A stretch of 64,000 nt of DNA from Parachryseolinea silvisoli (GTDB lineage Bacteria > Bacteroidota > Bacteroidia > Cytophagales > Cyclobacteriaceae): positions 1 through 64,000 of the forward strand of contig NZ_JAIOAO010000009.1 in NCBI RefSeq assembly GCF_021190955.1, read 5' to 3'. The notes below the pieces were generated by a model. It was not told the origin of the DNA. It made no database searches and worked only from the letters and a program-made list of their open reading frames with translations. Position 1 is the first letter of the stretch; each line of letters opens with the position of its first letter. A program made the position numbers and the translations under genes. Below, piece after piece: positions 17,898 to 27,364 of the stretch.

Positions 17898-19145
17898 TTA
17901 CTTCGGCAAGCTCTGACGAATCAGGTTCAATGATGCGATCGACGCCAGGCGGATGTTCAGGTCGCGTTCTGTTGAGAGCTGTAGCTTACGCGTTACAGTC
18001 TGGTATTTGTCGGAATAGGCGATCCACACCGTGCCGACCGGCTTCTCGGGCGTAGCCCCACCAGGACCCGCAATGCCACTGGTAGCCACACCGATGTCTG
18101 TATTAAATTTTGCCCGCACGAGGTTGGCCATCTCGCGTATCGTTTCTTCGCTTACGGCGCCATAGCGTTCCAATGTTTCGGGGCGCACGCCCAGCTGCCG
18201 CATTTTGATATCGTAGGCGTAAGGTATGATGCTGCCCAGGAAATAGGCAGAGCTGCCGGCCACGCTCGTGATGAGGTGCGACAGGTAGCCGCCCGTGCAG
18301 CTTTCGGCTACGGCCAGGGTAAGGTTACTGGCTTGTAATGTCCGGCCCAGTACCACTTCCAAGGGCGATTCGCCATAGCCATAAATAAACTGGCCGACGC
18401 GTGTTTTTAAGACTTCTACTAATTGATCTGTTTCGGCCTGGAGCGACTCCCGCGAGCTGCCGATGCCCGTGAGCCGCAGCTTCACCTCGCCCAGGCTGGG
18501 CAGGTAGGCCAGTTTGATATGTGGTGGCAGGGAGCGCTCCCAGTCGGCAATCTTTTCCGCCAGAAACGACTCGCCAATGCCTACTGTGCGGATCACATGG
18601 TGGTGAATGGTCGGAGTAGGGAAGGTGGCTTTTAATTTGGGGACGACCAGGTCGGTCATCATGCGTTTCATTTCGTGGGGCACACCCGGCATGGAGACAA
18701 ATACTTTGCCCTGCCGGGAAAACCACATGCCGGGTGCGGTACCCACGGCGTTGGTGATCTTTTCGCAGCACACCGGTAGAGAAGCCTGTTGGCGGTTGAC
18801 TTCGGTCAGCTCGCGGCCGCGGCTTTTAAAGAATTCCGTTACTTCAGCCAGTGCCTCGGGGTGGATCGCGAGCTCGCACCCGAAATATTTTGCCAGGCAG
18901 GGCTTGGTCATGTCATCGCTTGTGGGACCTAAGCCGCCGGTGATCAATACGATGTCGGCCCGTCTTTCGGCTTCTGCAAATGCCGTCAGGATTTCGTCTT
19001 CCTGGTCCCCTACCGTAGTCTTGCGGATTACTTTGATGCCGGCTTGCGATAGCGCGGTTGCCATCCACTGGGCGTTGGTATCAACGATCTGGCCATACAA
19101 GATTTCGTCACCGATCGTTAATAATTCCGCTAAAACAGTTTTCAT
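17898..19145 (-). CDS. cinA: CinA family protein (NMN amidohydrolase / ADP-ribose pyrophosphatase type)
   Basis: The 415-aa product has the two-domain CinA layout. The N-terminal MoCF-like domain (about 1-170) contains LLTIGDEILYGQIVDTN and ITGGLGPTSDD. The C-terminal PncC-type domain (about 260-415) contains AVAESCTGGYLS and GVATSGIAGPGG. Characterised homologues deamidate nicotinamide mononucleotide in pyridine nucleotide recycling. The full length matches the family. Confidence 0.94.
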   Translation of the reverse strand: MKTVLAELLTIGDEILYGQIVDTNAQWMATALSQAGIKVIRKTTVGDQEDEILTAFAEAERRADIVLITGGLGPTSDDMTKPCLAKYFGCELAIHPEALAEVTEFFKSRGRELTEVNRQQASLPVCCEKITNAVGTAPGMWFSRQGKVFVSMPGVPHEMKRMMTDLVVPKLKATFPTPTIHHHVIRTVGIGESFLAEKIADWERSLPPHIKLAYLPSLGEVKLRLTGIGSSRESLQAETDQLVEVLKTRVGQFIYGYGESPLEVVLGRTLQASNLTLAVAESCTGGYLSHLITSVAGSSAYFLGSIIPYAYDIKMRQLGVRPETLERYGAVSEETIREMANLVRAKFNTDIGVATSGIAGPGGATPEKPVGTVWIAYSDKYQTVTRKLQLSTERDLNIRLASIASLNLIRQSLPK

Positions 19146-19227
19146 ATAAAGAATCTAAAATATTTTTAACCACGGTCCAACGTTCCACAAAGGAAGCCAG
19201 TCTTACCCATAAAACAAACTGCTGCTT

Positions 19228-20241
19228 ATGAATAACCCCTTCAACGTGAAACGCCTGTGGCCACTTTCACTAACGCTTTTGCTCGCGGCATCGTTCAGTG
19301 CCTGCGACGTGCTGGAAGATGACGACCCGATCGGTGGTGGCAAGGGCGTTGTCATCGACGATTCCGATGTTAAGATGCTGTCCCAGGGCACTGCCTTCAT
19401 CGACCTTTACGCTCGCGTAAAAACAGAACGCCCCATCCGCCTCGACATTACCGCCGACCCGGCACGTGGTACCCTGCGCGAGCTGCGCACCGGCCTCCTG
19501 CAATACCAGGCCAATGTCGATTTTACTCAAGGTCGCGACTTCTTCCGGGTTTCGGTATATGCCGAAGACAACACCCTGTTGTTGGAAGACACTGTGGGGA
19601 TCGTGATTGAAGACGACACCACCAACCTGCCTTGCGGCGTTTATACGCGCAGCGACTCGGCACAGGTATGGGGCGATACTACAGTATACATCTATCCCCT
19701 GGATAATGATGTATTGTGTGGCGACACGGCGCGTTACCGCATCGAGATCTATCAGCCCAACGGCACCCTGCCGCCGCGCTACGGTACCGCCATGCTAAAC
19801 ACTCCCTATAATTCTATCTCTTACGCGCCCACCAGCAACCCGCCCAAGGATGATATGATCATCTACAAGGTGTACGACGTCACCGATACAACGCGGATGG
19901 GCTACGGTGTCATATTCATCAACGCAACGCCGGGCCCGGTACCGGAACAGCCATGCCAGTTCGAGTTGATAGACGATGCCTATACGCTATTAGTGGATTC
20001 GCTGAAGGGCGACTCCGTCGTCTTCAAACCCTTCGAAAATGACACCCTGTGCGGCGCCTCCTCGAAGTACACGCTGTATATCGCGCAGCAGCCGGCCCAC
20101 GGCTGGGCAGCGACGTACATTTCCGGGATCGTATATAAGCCGACGGATCAACCGTACAGCGGCATGCGCGATAGCCTGATGTACCAGGGGTGTCACGGAG
20201 ATACCTGTCGAACTGCCAAAATAAGAATATACTTTAATTAA
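19228..20241 (+). CDS. Lipoprotein with tandem Ig-like domains
   Basis: The 337-aa product has a lipoprotein signal ending FSAC (Cys26), then three similar all-beta units of about 100 residues. Units two and three share a visible pattern: a starting Pro-Cys, a LDNDVLCGD or FENDTLCGA segment, and a PPRYGTA or PAHGWAA turn, as in bacterial Ig/cadherin-like adhesive domains. The paired cysteines in these motifs may form disulfides. It is probably a cell-surface protein, and its ligand is unknown. Confidence 0.75.
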   Translation: MNNPFNVKRLWPLSLTLLLAASFSACDVLEDDDPIGGGKGVVIDDSDVKMLSQGTAFIDLYARVKTERPIRLDITADPARGTLRELRTGLLQYQANVDFTQGRDFFRVSVYAEDNTLLLEDTVGIVIEDDTTNLPCGVYTRSDSAQVWGDTTVYIYPLDNDVLCGDTARYRIEIYQPNGTLPPRYGTAMLNTPYNSISYAPTSNPPKDDMIIYKVYDVTDTTRMGYGVIFINATPGPVPEQPCQFELIDDAYTLLVDSLKGDSVVFKPFENDTLCGASSKYTLYIAQQPAHGWAATYISGIVYKPTDQPYSGMRDSLMYQGCHGDTCRTAKIRIYFN

Positions 20242-20257
20242 CGAACCTCCACGAGAG

Positions 20258-20284
20258 AGCCTCCTGCTGACCAGGAGGCTTTTC
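20258..20284 (+). terminator. Terminator after the Ig-like lipoprotein gene
   Basis: A perfect 9-bp stem AGCCTCCTG / CAGGAGGCT with a 5-base loop is followed by TTTTCC. It separates the lipoprotein gene from the sigma factor operon. Confidence 0.8.
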
Positions 20285-20295
20285 CTCGTTTTACT

Positions 20296-20850
20296 ATGAT
20301 CGGATCGGAACTATTTGAACAGTGTAAGCGAAAGGATGGCAGGGCGCAGCAGTCCCTGTACATGCTTTATAAGGCAAGGCTCATGGGGCTGTGCCGGCGT
20401 TACGCTGCGGATCGCGAGGAGGCACAGGACATCTTACAAGAAGCGTTCATCAAGATCTTCACGAACATACACCAGGTCTCGGCCGCCGGGAAGTTAGAAG
20501 GATGGATGAAGTCTGTGGCCGTACGAACGGCCATCGACCACTACCATAAACGCAAACGCTCAGTCATCTTCCCTGAAACCGGGAATACCCCGGAGGTTGC
20601 CAACGCCGATTATGAAACGATGTTGGATAATCTTACCGACGAATACCTCGTCTCGGTTATCAATGGACTGCCGGAAGGGTGCCGGCTGGTGTTTAACTTG
20701 TTTGTAGTGGAGGGATACAGTCACACGGAGATCGCGGGGTTGCTCGGTGTTACCGAAGGAACCTCACGCTCGCAACTGCATCACGCAAAATTTCTTTTGA
20801 AACAACGACTTACAACGCTAGGAGTAAAACGTTATGAAAAACTTGCCTGA
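20296..20850 (+). CDS. ECF-type RNA polymerase sigma factor
   Basis: The 184-aa product has a sigma-70 region 2 (about 20-90, with DREEAQDILQEAFIKIF) and region 4 (about 115-170, with GYSHTEIAGLLGVTEG), and no regions 1 or 3, the hallmark of extracytoplasmic-function sigma factors. Its last 17 bases overlap the next gene, whose N-terminus is probably its anti-sigma domain. No autoregulated promoter was identified in the 11 bases between the upstream terminator and the ATG. Confidence 0.93.
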   Translation: MIGSELFEQCKRKDGRAQQSLYMLYKARLMGLCRRYAADREEAQDILQEAFIKIFTNIHQVSAAGKLEGWMKSVAVRTAIDHYHKRKRSVIFPETGNTPEVANADYETMLDNLTDEYLVSVINGLPEGCRLVFNLFVVEGYSHTEIAGLLGVTEGTSRSQLHHAKFLLKQRLTTLGVKRYEKLA

Positions 20851-22135
20851 AAATAATTTTTGGAACGAGATCAAAGACCGGCTCGACCACTATGCCGAAG
20901 AGCCGGACGATGACTCGTGGGACAAGATCGCAGGGGGGCTTAACAGCGCACCGCGGCCGCGTATTCTCGCGTGGTTAGAGCGGCGTGCGTCATCCACACA
21001 GGTTGGCCTCCCGGGGTTTGTCGTGCTGGTCGCCCTGGTCGCCGGTGATCAACCGGCCCCCCTATGGAGTGGCTTCGTGGCGAATGCTGAGCATGAGGAA
21101 GTATATAGTGCGAGAGAGGATGCAACTTCTTCCGACAAGACAATAGCATTGACAGTGCCGAAGGAAGCAGCGGTTTCACAACAAGAGCATAACACATCCC
21201 GTCAGGTGAAGAGCGCTCGTGAACGGACAGTGCCGCAGAAGGCAGGGGCGTATACCCGCTTCGATGAGACTGCTTCTGTGAAAGCACCTGCCGCCGTACA
21301 GGCGATAGCGCATGATACAACGGACTTCGGCAATGAAATCCTTGCAAAGAATCAAGTGGTATCACTGGTAGGAGTATCTGCGGTCGATACCGTTGCGCAA
21401 GAAGATATCGACAAGGATAAGAAAGAAAAGAAGGTTGTTGTTAACGCCAGTACGAAAAAAGAGGCGGAGAAGAAGATGGCGCAACTTCACATCCCGATGG
21501 TTTATTTCCAGGCTGGACCTTCCCTGGCGTATCACAAGATAACGCCGTCTACAAACGACGATGTCACGATCACCGAGCTGAAAGAGTCTGGTATTTTTGC
21601 ATCTGACCGTGTGGGCTTCTCGCTGGAGGCAGGCTTTCAATACCGTGTTGCACCTCTGCTGGAAGTATATGGCGGGTTGTCATACTACCAGCAGCAGCAA
21701 CATATACGGTACACGATGGCCCATGGAGCGTCAGGAGGCGTGGTCGGAAACCCTGACGACGGGTATGTGTTCACACCAGCAACCAGTCAGCATGAAGTGA
21801 AGTATACCATGCGCAATGCCGGTGTATCGGCTGGTATGTTCTATCGCGTGAAAACGCATTTGCTGGAGCATAAGCTGGGAGTCGGGTTGTTATACCAGCA
21901 AGGCTTCCAAAGCGCGGCGGGTGAGGGCAGCGCCTATACCAACAAAGGCTCGAAGTATCTACAGTACCAATTGCTGTACCGCATGGAGGCAGGATTAAAC
22001 GACCATATGCGGCTGTACTTCCAGCCGGGCTATACGCACGCGTTCCATGTTGACGAAAAACTGAACGCGCCTTTTACCATCAAACCGTATCGTGCGGGAA
22101 TAAGTGTGGGCATCGTGTATCTGTTCAAGAAATAA
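20834..22135 (+). CDS. Probable anti-sigma/outer-membrane beta-barrel fusion protein
   Basis: The 433-aa product overlaps the ECF sigma gene by 17 bases. The N-terminal 60 residues are acidic (FWNEIKDRLDHYAEEPDDDSWDKI), as in cytoplasmic anti-sigma-like segments of Bacteroidota porin-family proteins. A short hydrophobic stretch (about 57-71, GLPGFVVLVALVAG) could cross the inner membrane. A long polar linker with Lys/Glu-rich helices (about 80-215) follows, then a beta-barrel-like C-terminus (about 220-433) ending in an aromatic-containing strand with YLFKK. The hydrophobic stretch is short, so topology is uncertain. Confidence 0.7.
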   Translation: MKNLPENNFWNEIKDRLDHYAEEPDDDSWDKIAGGLNSAPRPRILAWLERRASSTQVGLPGFVVLVALVAGDQPAPLWSGFVANAEHEEVYSAREDATSSDKTIALTVPKEAAVSQQEHNTSRQVKSARERTVPQKAGAYTRFDETASVKAPAAVQAIAHDTTDFGNEILAKNQVVSLVGVSAVDTVAQEDIDKDKKEKKVVVNASTKKEAEKKMAQLHIPMVYFQAGPSLAYHKITPSTNDDVTITELKESGIFASDRVGFSLEAGFQYRVAPLLEVYGGLSYYQQQQHIRYTMAHGASGGVVGNPDDGYVFTPATSQHEVKYTMRNAGVSAGMFYRVKTHLLEHKLGVGLLYQQGFQSAAGEGSAYTNKGSKYLQYQLLYRMEAGLNDHMRLYFQPGYTHAFHVDEKLNAPFTIKPYRAGISVGIVYLFKK

Positions 22136-22150
22136 AGAACTGTTGTCACG

Positions 22151-22202
22151 AAATGCGCATCTGGCGGAAATCTTCAGATTTTCGGCAGATGCGCATTTTT
22201 TT
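22151..22202 (+). terminator. Terminator after the sigma factor operon
   Basis: A perfect 13-bp outer stem AAATGCGCATCTG / CAGATGCGCATTT continues into a nearly complementary inner stem (GCGGAAATCT / AGATTTTCGG) and ends in a run of T. It lies 15 bases after the stop. Confidence 0.88.
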
Positions 22203-22261
22203 CTTCGCGCTCACACTCACTCTCACGCTGTTTTTATACCTTTCCGGCGAAACACATCCTT

Positions 22262-22981
22262 ATGAAATTTCTCCCGGTATTACTAATCACGCTTGTATTA
22301 ACCGCTTGTACGTCGGCACAGCTCAACCAAACTATGGGGGAGGTCAACAAAGCGATCGGCAAAGACGCACCGCTGACGACAACAGAGGTCGCCAATGGTT
22401 TGAAAGAAGCATTGGTCAAAGGGATTTCCAATGGTTCGGACATGGCGTCGCAATTGGATGGGTATTTTAAGAATCCCAAGATCAAGATTCCCTTTCCACC
22501 CGAGGTAAAGAAGGTAGAAGACAAACTTCGCCAGATCGGATTGGGCGGCGAGGTAGATAAATTTGTCATGACCCTCAACCGTGGGGCGGAGGATGCCGCG
22601 AAGGAAGCCAAGCCTATTTTCATAGCCGCCATCAAACAAATGACCATCCAGGATGCCTGGGCTATCCTGCGCGGATCGGACAACGCCGCAACGGAATACC
22701 TGAAGCGCACGACATCGTCGCTGCTCTACGACAAGTTTAAGCCCGTCATCCAAAACTCACTGAATAAAGTAAACGCCACCAAATATTACGGCGACATTGT
22801 TACCCGCTATAACAAGATTCCGCTGGTGGAAAAGGTCAATCCCGACCTGACCGACTATGCCACCAACAAAGCCATGGACGGTTTATTTTTGTTAATTGCG
22901 GAGGAGGAAAAAAAGATCCGTCTGGATCCTGTGGCGCGCACGACGGAGCTGTTGAAAAAAGTCTTCGGCGCCCAGAAATAA
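22262..22981 (+). CDS. DUF4197 lipoprotein
   Basis: The 239-aa product has a lipoprotein signal ending LTAC (Cys16). The mature part matches the DUF4197 family in order and spacing: EVANGLKEALVKGI, IKIPFPPEVKKVE, MTIQDAWAIL and the C-terminal ATNKAMDGLF. The family is common in Bacteroidota and Proteobacteria and has no assigned function. The gene stands alone between the sigma operon terminator and the PaaN-type gene. Confidence 0.9.
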   Translation: MKFLPVLLITLVLTACTSAQLNQTMGEVNKAIGKDAPLTTTEVANGLKEALVKGISNGSDMASQLDGYFKNPKIKIPFPPEVKKVEDKLRQIGLGGEVDKFVMTLNRGAEDAAKEAKPIFIAAIKQMTIQDAWAILRGSDNAATEYLKRTTSSLLYDKFKPVIQNSLNKVNATKYYGDIVTRYNKIPLVEKVNPDLTDYATNKAMDGLFLLIAEEEKKIRLDPVARTTELLKKVFGAQK

Positions 22982-23085
22982 TCATCGGCCATACAGCCGG
23001 GGGAGGGGCCTGGAAACCGCGTTGGATATTCCAAACAATCGTTAACTTAGTCGTGCTAGAATAACCAAACCCCTTTGTTAACTGT

Positions 23086-24753
23086 ATGGACTTTTTTGAA
23101 AAACATAAGGCCACACTCGACCGTGCGGTGACGGCCCTTCACAGTCGTGTATTCTTCGCTAACTTTCCCGAGCATCCTGCCCCCGCTGTCTATGGCGAGA
23201 CCGCAGATGCCGACGGCCAGCAAAAGTTCAAGGACATGCTGGGGAAGAAGTTCGAATCGTTGCAACAACCGAATCCCGCTGGCTGGTCAGGCCAGGAAGA
23301 GTCGCCCTACCTGCAACAACCGTTGGGTATTTCGTACCCTACCTTTACGGTATCCGCCCTGATAGACGAGGCACAAAAAGCTTTTCACACCTGGCGCAAA
23401 GCTTCGATCGAAACACGCACCGGGATATTGTTAGAATCACTCGAACGCGTTAAAGCCCGTTTCTTTGAGATAGCCTACGCCACCATGCACACCACGGGGC
23501 AGGGGTATATGATGGCCTTCCAGGCATCGGGGCCGCACGCTGCTGATCGTGCGTTGGAAGCGATCGCGGCAGGATATGAAGAGCTGGACCGTTTTCCCGC
23601 CAGCGTTTTGTGGGATAAGCCGATGGGCAAGTTTAATGTGCAGCTCAATAAAGAGTGGCGTGCCGTGCCGAAGGGTATCTCCGTGGTGATCGGTTGCTCG
23701 ACGTTCCCGACCTGGAACTCTGTTACGGGTATATATGGTAGTCTGGTCACAGGCAATGCCGTCATTGTGAAGCCGCACCCCGGCGCGATTCTGCCTATCG
23801 CTATCATCGTAGCCGAGATTCAGCGCGTGCTGCAAGAGCAGGGCTATGCTCCGGCCACGTGCCAGCTGGCGGTTGATACCGTGGAGGCTACGATCACCAA
23901 AGAGCTTGCCGAACACCCTGCGGTAAAACTGATCGACTTTACCGGCAACGGTATTTTTGGCAGCTACCTGGAGTCGTTGCCTGGCAAGACTGTGTTTACT
24001 GAAAAGACGGGTGTCAACTCGGTGATACTCGACTCGGTAGAAGATGCCGACAAAGTCGCGGCCAACCTGGCTTTCTCATTATGCCTCTATAGCGGACAAA
24101 TGTGTACCGCGCCTCAAAACTTTTATATACCGGCGGGGGGTATCAAAACGCCTGCCGGCACACTCTCTGTTGAAGACTTTGGTAAGAAACTGGCCGAACA
24201 GATCAACGGCCTGGTGGATAATCCCAAGGCCGGCCCGTTTGTATTAGGTGCCATTCAGAATAAGAAGACCTGTGAGCGCGTGGCTGATGCGGCGAAAATA
24301 CCAGGACAGGTGTTACTCGCGTCGCGTGTGTTTGAGAACCCGCAATTTAAACAAGCGCGTGTGGCTACGCCGGTATTGATTGCCGTCGATGCTGCACAGA
24401 AAGATGTCTTCGGCAAAGAGCTCTTCGGGCCGATTGCATTGTTGATCAAAACCAAAGACACCGATGCCAGCATTGCACTGGCGCAGGAAATGGCCCAGCA
24501 CCACGGCGCTATCTCGTGCGGCGCGTATACCACAGATCCTGCTGTGAAAGAAAAGATTGCCGATGCCATGTCGCTGGCGGCTACACCGGTGTCGTTTAAC
24601 CTGACGGGTGGCATTTATATGAATCAGAATGCAGCCTTCTCCGACTTTCATGTGACGGGGGGAAACCCGGCCGGCAACGCATCCTTTACCAATCCCGAAT
24701 ATGTGACGCGTCGCTTCACCTGGGTGGGGCACCGCGAACCGGTCAGCAAATAA
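23086..24753 (+). CDS. paaN: PaaN-type aldehyde dehydrogenase
   Basis: The 555-aa product is an aldehyde dehydrogenase of the phenylacetic acid degradation protein PaaN family, which is longer than normal ALDHs and carries an extra N-terminal segment (FFEKHKATLDRAVTALHSR). The catalytic cysteine is C340 in SGQMCTAPQN and the general base lies in FTEKTGVNS. No other paa genes (paaABCDE, paaK, paaG) are in the window, so the substrate in this organism is uncertain. It converges on the glycosyltransferase gene. Confidence 0.85.
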   Translation: MDFFEKHKATLDRAVTALHSRVFFANFPEHPAPAVYGETADADGQQKFKDMLGKKFESLQQPNPAGWSGQEESPYLQQPLGISYPTFTVSALIDEAQKAFHTWRKASIETRTGILLESLERVKARFFEIAYATMHTTGQGYMMAFQASGPHAADRALEAIAAGYEELDRFPASVLWDKPMGKFNVQLNKEWRAVPKGISVVIGCSTFPTWNSVTGIYGSLVTGNAVIVKPHPGAILPIAIIVAEIQRVLQEQGYAPATCQLAVDTVEATITKELAEHPAVKLIDFTGNGIFGSYLESLPGKTVFTEKTGVNSVILDSVEDADKVAANLAFSLCLYSGQMCTAPQNFYIPAGGIKTPAGTLSVEDFGKKLAEQINGLVDNPKAGPFVLGAIQNKKTCERVADAAKIPGQVLLASRVFENPQFKQARVATPVLIAVDAAQKDVFGKELFGPIALLIKTKDTDASIALAQEMAQHHGAISCGAYTTDPAVKEKIADAMSLAATPVSFNLTGGIYMNQNAAFSDFHVTGGNPAGNASFTNPEYVTRRFTWVGHREPVSK

Positions 24754-24767
24754 GGATAGAATATTTT

Positions 24768-26129
24768 TTAAACAGGAACCGTGCACTGGCGTATCGCCTG
24801 AAGAAATCGTTCAGGTGTATACGCCCGGCATGCGTCTTGCAGAGCTTGGATCTTCCGCCGGTATTGCGCATCGGTCAACACGCGCTGTATATTGTGCGCA
24901 ATGTCGGCTGCCGTGTCGTCAACCATGTTGCCGCGCAGGCCCAGCCCGTGGTACGCTACCCGCACTGCATTGCCCGGTGGGTCAAGAATTGAATCGACCG
25001 GATATACCAGCATCGGTACTCCCGCATCGATCGACTCTTTGATCGAATTAATGCCACCGTGGGTAATAAACAGGCCAGCGTAGGAAAGCACATCCAGTTG
25101 GGGGACGGTGTCGAAAATATAAACCTGTTCGTTTGCCGCATAGTCCGTAGCAAAATTTGTTGCCAATGAAGCAAGTGACAGCAGCAGCACGACAGGCTTG
25201 TCGTGTATAGAAGCGATCAGACGTTTGATAAATTCCTCGGTATGGCCGGCATGTTCGGGTTGCACGGTGCCGATTGAACAATAGATACAGACCTTTCCAG
25301 CGGCAATCTCTTGTTGCAGGTGCTTGCGAACCTGTATGTATCGCTCACTGGCTTCCGCCGGTGCCATGGCGGCGCGGTGTAGGGCGCCGACGTAATGCCG
25401 CATGGGCGAAGTCGGTATACCAGGGAAGTTGAGCTCTTCCGGCAGAAGAATCAATTCGTGTATGTTCTGCAAGGCGAGGCCATAGTAGATTGTCCTGCCG
25501 GAGAAGAAATGCCGGGGAATGTTGTTGCGGCGTATGCGACGGCGCAAGATGCTGCTGTCATCCATGCCCAGGTATAGCAGCTTTTGCTTCCAGAGGCGTT
25601 TCAGGCGTTGGAGCTTTACCTTTATATGGGCGCGGCGTATACCCGCCGAGTCGCCTGGGAAAGCCGTGGTGTTGATGGGTGGCACACCGGGTATCAATGC
25701 CGCCGGGGGCATGGCATGCACGATGCCGAATTTAATGTTCCGTTCTTGCAGGTGCGGGTATAACACCAGGAAGTCGCTGGACTGCCGGTCGTCCACTAGT
25801 ATCAACGTTGGTTGCAGGTTATCCAGCAGTGCTGTGAGCTCGCGGGCGCGTTCCGTATACAACCGGTCGTTCCACCGGTCATGTAGCGTGTGGAGGTAGT
25901 GTGGTGTGCGCTGTTGTACGGTATTGACCCACGCCTCGAGGCCGAGGCCGAAGGGAACGGTTTGTAAAGGGTAGTATGAAAAGCCCGAAGTCCTGACGTA
26001 TGATTCGAAGAATGCTACGCCGGCGAACACAACGTCGTAGTCGACCGCGAGTATTTCCGCTAATGGAAAGCATGGGTTCAGGTGGCCCTTACCATGATAG
26101 CATAAAAACACAATGCGCGGCCTGGACAT
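24768..26129 (-). CDS. GT1-family glycosyltransferase (UGT/MGT type)
   Basis: The 453-aa product has the N-terminal GHLNPCFPLA motif of UDP-glycosyltransferases (residue 14 on), a long middle region, and the donor-binding motif THGGINSIKESIDAGVPMLVYP near residue 350. Enzymes of this group glycosylate lipids, carotenoids or small molecules using UDP-sugars. It starts 2 bases after the end of the SDR gene and is clearly cotranscribed with it. The acceptor is unknown. Confidence 0.88.
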   Translation of the reverse strand: MSRPRIVFLCYHGKGHLNPCFPLAEILAVDYDVVFAGVAFFESYVRTSGFSYYPLQTVPFGLGLEAWVNTVQQRTPHYLHTLHDRWNDRLYTERARELTALLDNLQPTLILVDDRQSSDFLVLYPHLQERNIKFGIVHAMPPAALIPGVPPINTTAFPGDSAGIRRAHIKVKLQRLKRLWKQKLLYLGMDDSSILRRRIRRNNIPRHFFSGRTIYYGLALQNIHELILLPEELNFPGIPTSPMRHYVGALHRAAMAPAEASERYIQVRKHLQQEIAAGKVCIYCSIGTVQPEHAGHTEEFIKRLIASIHDKPVVLLLSLASLATNFATDYAANEQVYIFDTVPQLDVLSYAGLFITHGGINSIKESIDAGVPMLVYPVDSILDPPGNAVRVAYHGLGLRGNMVDDTAADIAHNIQRVLTDAQYRRKIQALQDACRAYTPERFLQAIRQCTVPV

Positions 26130-26131
26130 TG

Positions 26132-26944
26132 TTAACGTACGCTAGCCGTGCGAATGTAGCGGGCAAACCAGTTTGGGAACCACCGCTTGAATGGAACACC
26201 CAGGGTTTCTTTGCCTCCAATATAGACTTCGTTTTTTTTCTTTTCGATAGCCCGCACAATACGTTGGGCGCACCACTCCGGTGGTTTGCCACGATACGTA
26301 GCATCGTCTTGTTTCCCCAGCGGGCTCCCATCACCCGTAACGGCGGACAGCGTAATAGGAGTATGGATGAAACCGGGGCAAATCATCGTGACGGTGATTT
26401 TGTCGCGTGTATCTTTCCACAGCTCGGCACGCAGGGAGTCAAAGAAGCCGTGCAGCGCATGCTTAGAGGCCGCATAGCCCGAGCGGTAGGGGGTACCGAA
26501 CGTGCCGACCACGCTGGATACTGTTACAAAATGGCCAGTGCCCCGCTTCAGGAAATGAGGCAGGATATTTTTGGTAATCGCCAAAGCACCGAAGTAGTTT
26601 ACTTCCATCAGCCGCCGGTCTACATCCAGTGTGGTTTCTTTTGCAAGCCCCCGCTGGCTGATGCCGCCATTGTTGATGAGGATGTCGACATGACCAAAGA
26701 TTTGTATCGCAGCGTCAGTCGAAAGCCGCAGTGTTTCGGGCTTGGTCAGGTCCAGCGGCAGGATGTGTACCTGTGCCTGAGCGGCCGGTGGGCAGTTACC
26801 CTTTACACGTTCAAGCTCTTCTTTTCGCCGGGCAGAGAGAATGAGGCGCGCACCCTTTGCAGCGAGCGCGTAAACAAGAGCCTCGCCGATGCCGGAGGAG
26901 GCTCCGGTGATCCAAACGACTTTGCTATGCAGGTAACGGCTCAT
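26132..26944 (-). CDS. SDR family oxidoreductase (DHRS7-like)
   Basis: The 270-aa classical short-chain dehydrogenase has TGASSGIG near residue 14, NNGG, and the catalytic YAASK with an upstream Ser in VSSVVG. The Arg-rich segment SARRKEELERV after strand two indicates NADP(H) preference. It resembles the DHRS7B-type group. It lies 10 bases downstream of the DUF486 gene and 2 bases upstream of the glycosyltransferase, forming a three-gene operon. The substrate is unknown. Confidence 0.9.
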   Translation of the reverse strand: MSRYLHSKVVWITGASSGIGEALVYALAAKGARLILSARRKEELERVKGNCPPAAQAQVHILPLDLTKPETLRLSTDAAIQIFGHVDILINNGGISQRGLAKETTLDVDRRLMEVNYFGALAITKNILPHFLKRGTGHFVTVSSVVGTFGTPYRSGYAASKHALHGFFDSLRAELWKDTRDKITVTMICPGFIHTPITLSAVTGDGSPLGKQDDATYRGKPPEWCAQRIVRAIEKKKNEVYIGGKETLGVPFKRWFPNWFARYIRTASVR

Positions 26945-26954
26945 CTATATAAGG

Positions 26955-27323
26955 TTATTTCTTGAACACAAAATACACGGCCAGGATCAGGAATACAAAG
27001 CCGATGAGGTGGTTTACGCGAAAGGTCTCGTTTTTGAAAAAGACCAGGGAGAAGAGCATAAACACGGTCAGCGTGATTACTTCCTGGATCACCTTCAGCT
27101 CTATTAGCGAAAAAGGTCCGCCATACTCTTTAAAGCCCAGCCGGTTCGCCGGCACTTGCAGCAGGTATTCAAACAGGGCAATGCCCCAACTGATCAGGAT
27201 GATCGTGACCAGGGGTAGATTCTGGCTCCATTTCATCTCCTTGAACTTGAGGTGCCCATACCAGGCAAAGGTCATGAAGGCGTTGGAAAGTGTCAGCAGC
27301 AGGATGGTGTATAATACCCTCAT
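26955..27323 (-). CDS. DMT family protein (DUF486)
   Basis: The 122-aa product has four hydrophobic segments with FMTFAWYGHLKFKE and GIALFEYLLQVPANR, which are typical of the DUF486 family, a small half-size relative of drug/metabolite transporters. Such proteins probably act as dimers. The function is not known. It is the first gene of the DUF486-SDR-glycosyltransferase operon. Confidence 0.88.
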   Translation of the reverse strand: MRVLYTILLLTLSNAFMTFAWYGHLKFKEMKWSQNLPLVTIILISWGIALFEYLLQVPANRLGFKEYGGPFSLIELKVIQEVITLTVFMLFSLVFFKNETFRVNHLIGFVFLILAVYFVFKK

Positions 27324-27364
27324 ACGTGGCTATAATTTGAAAACTAAGGTACGTGCGGTAGTAT

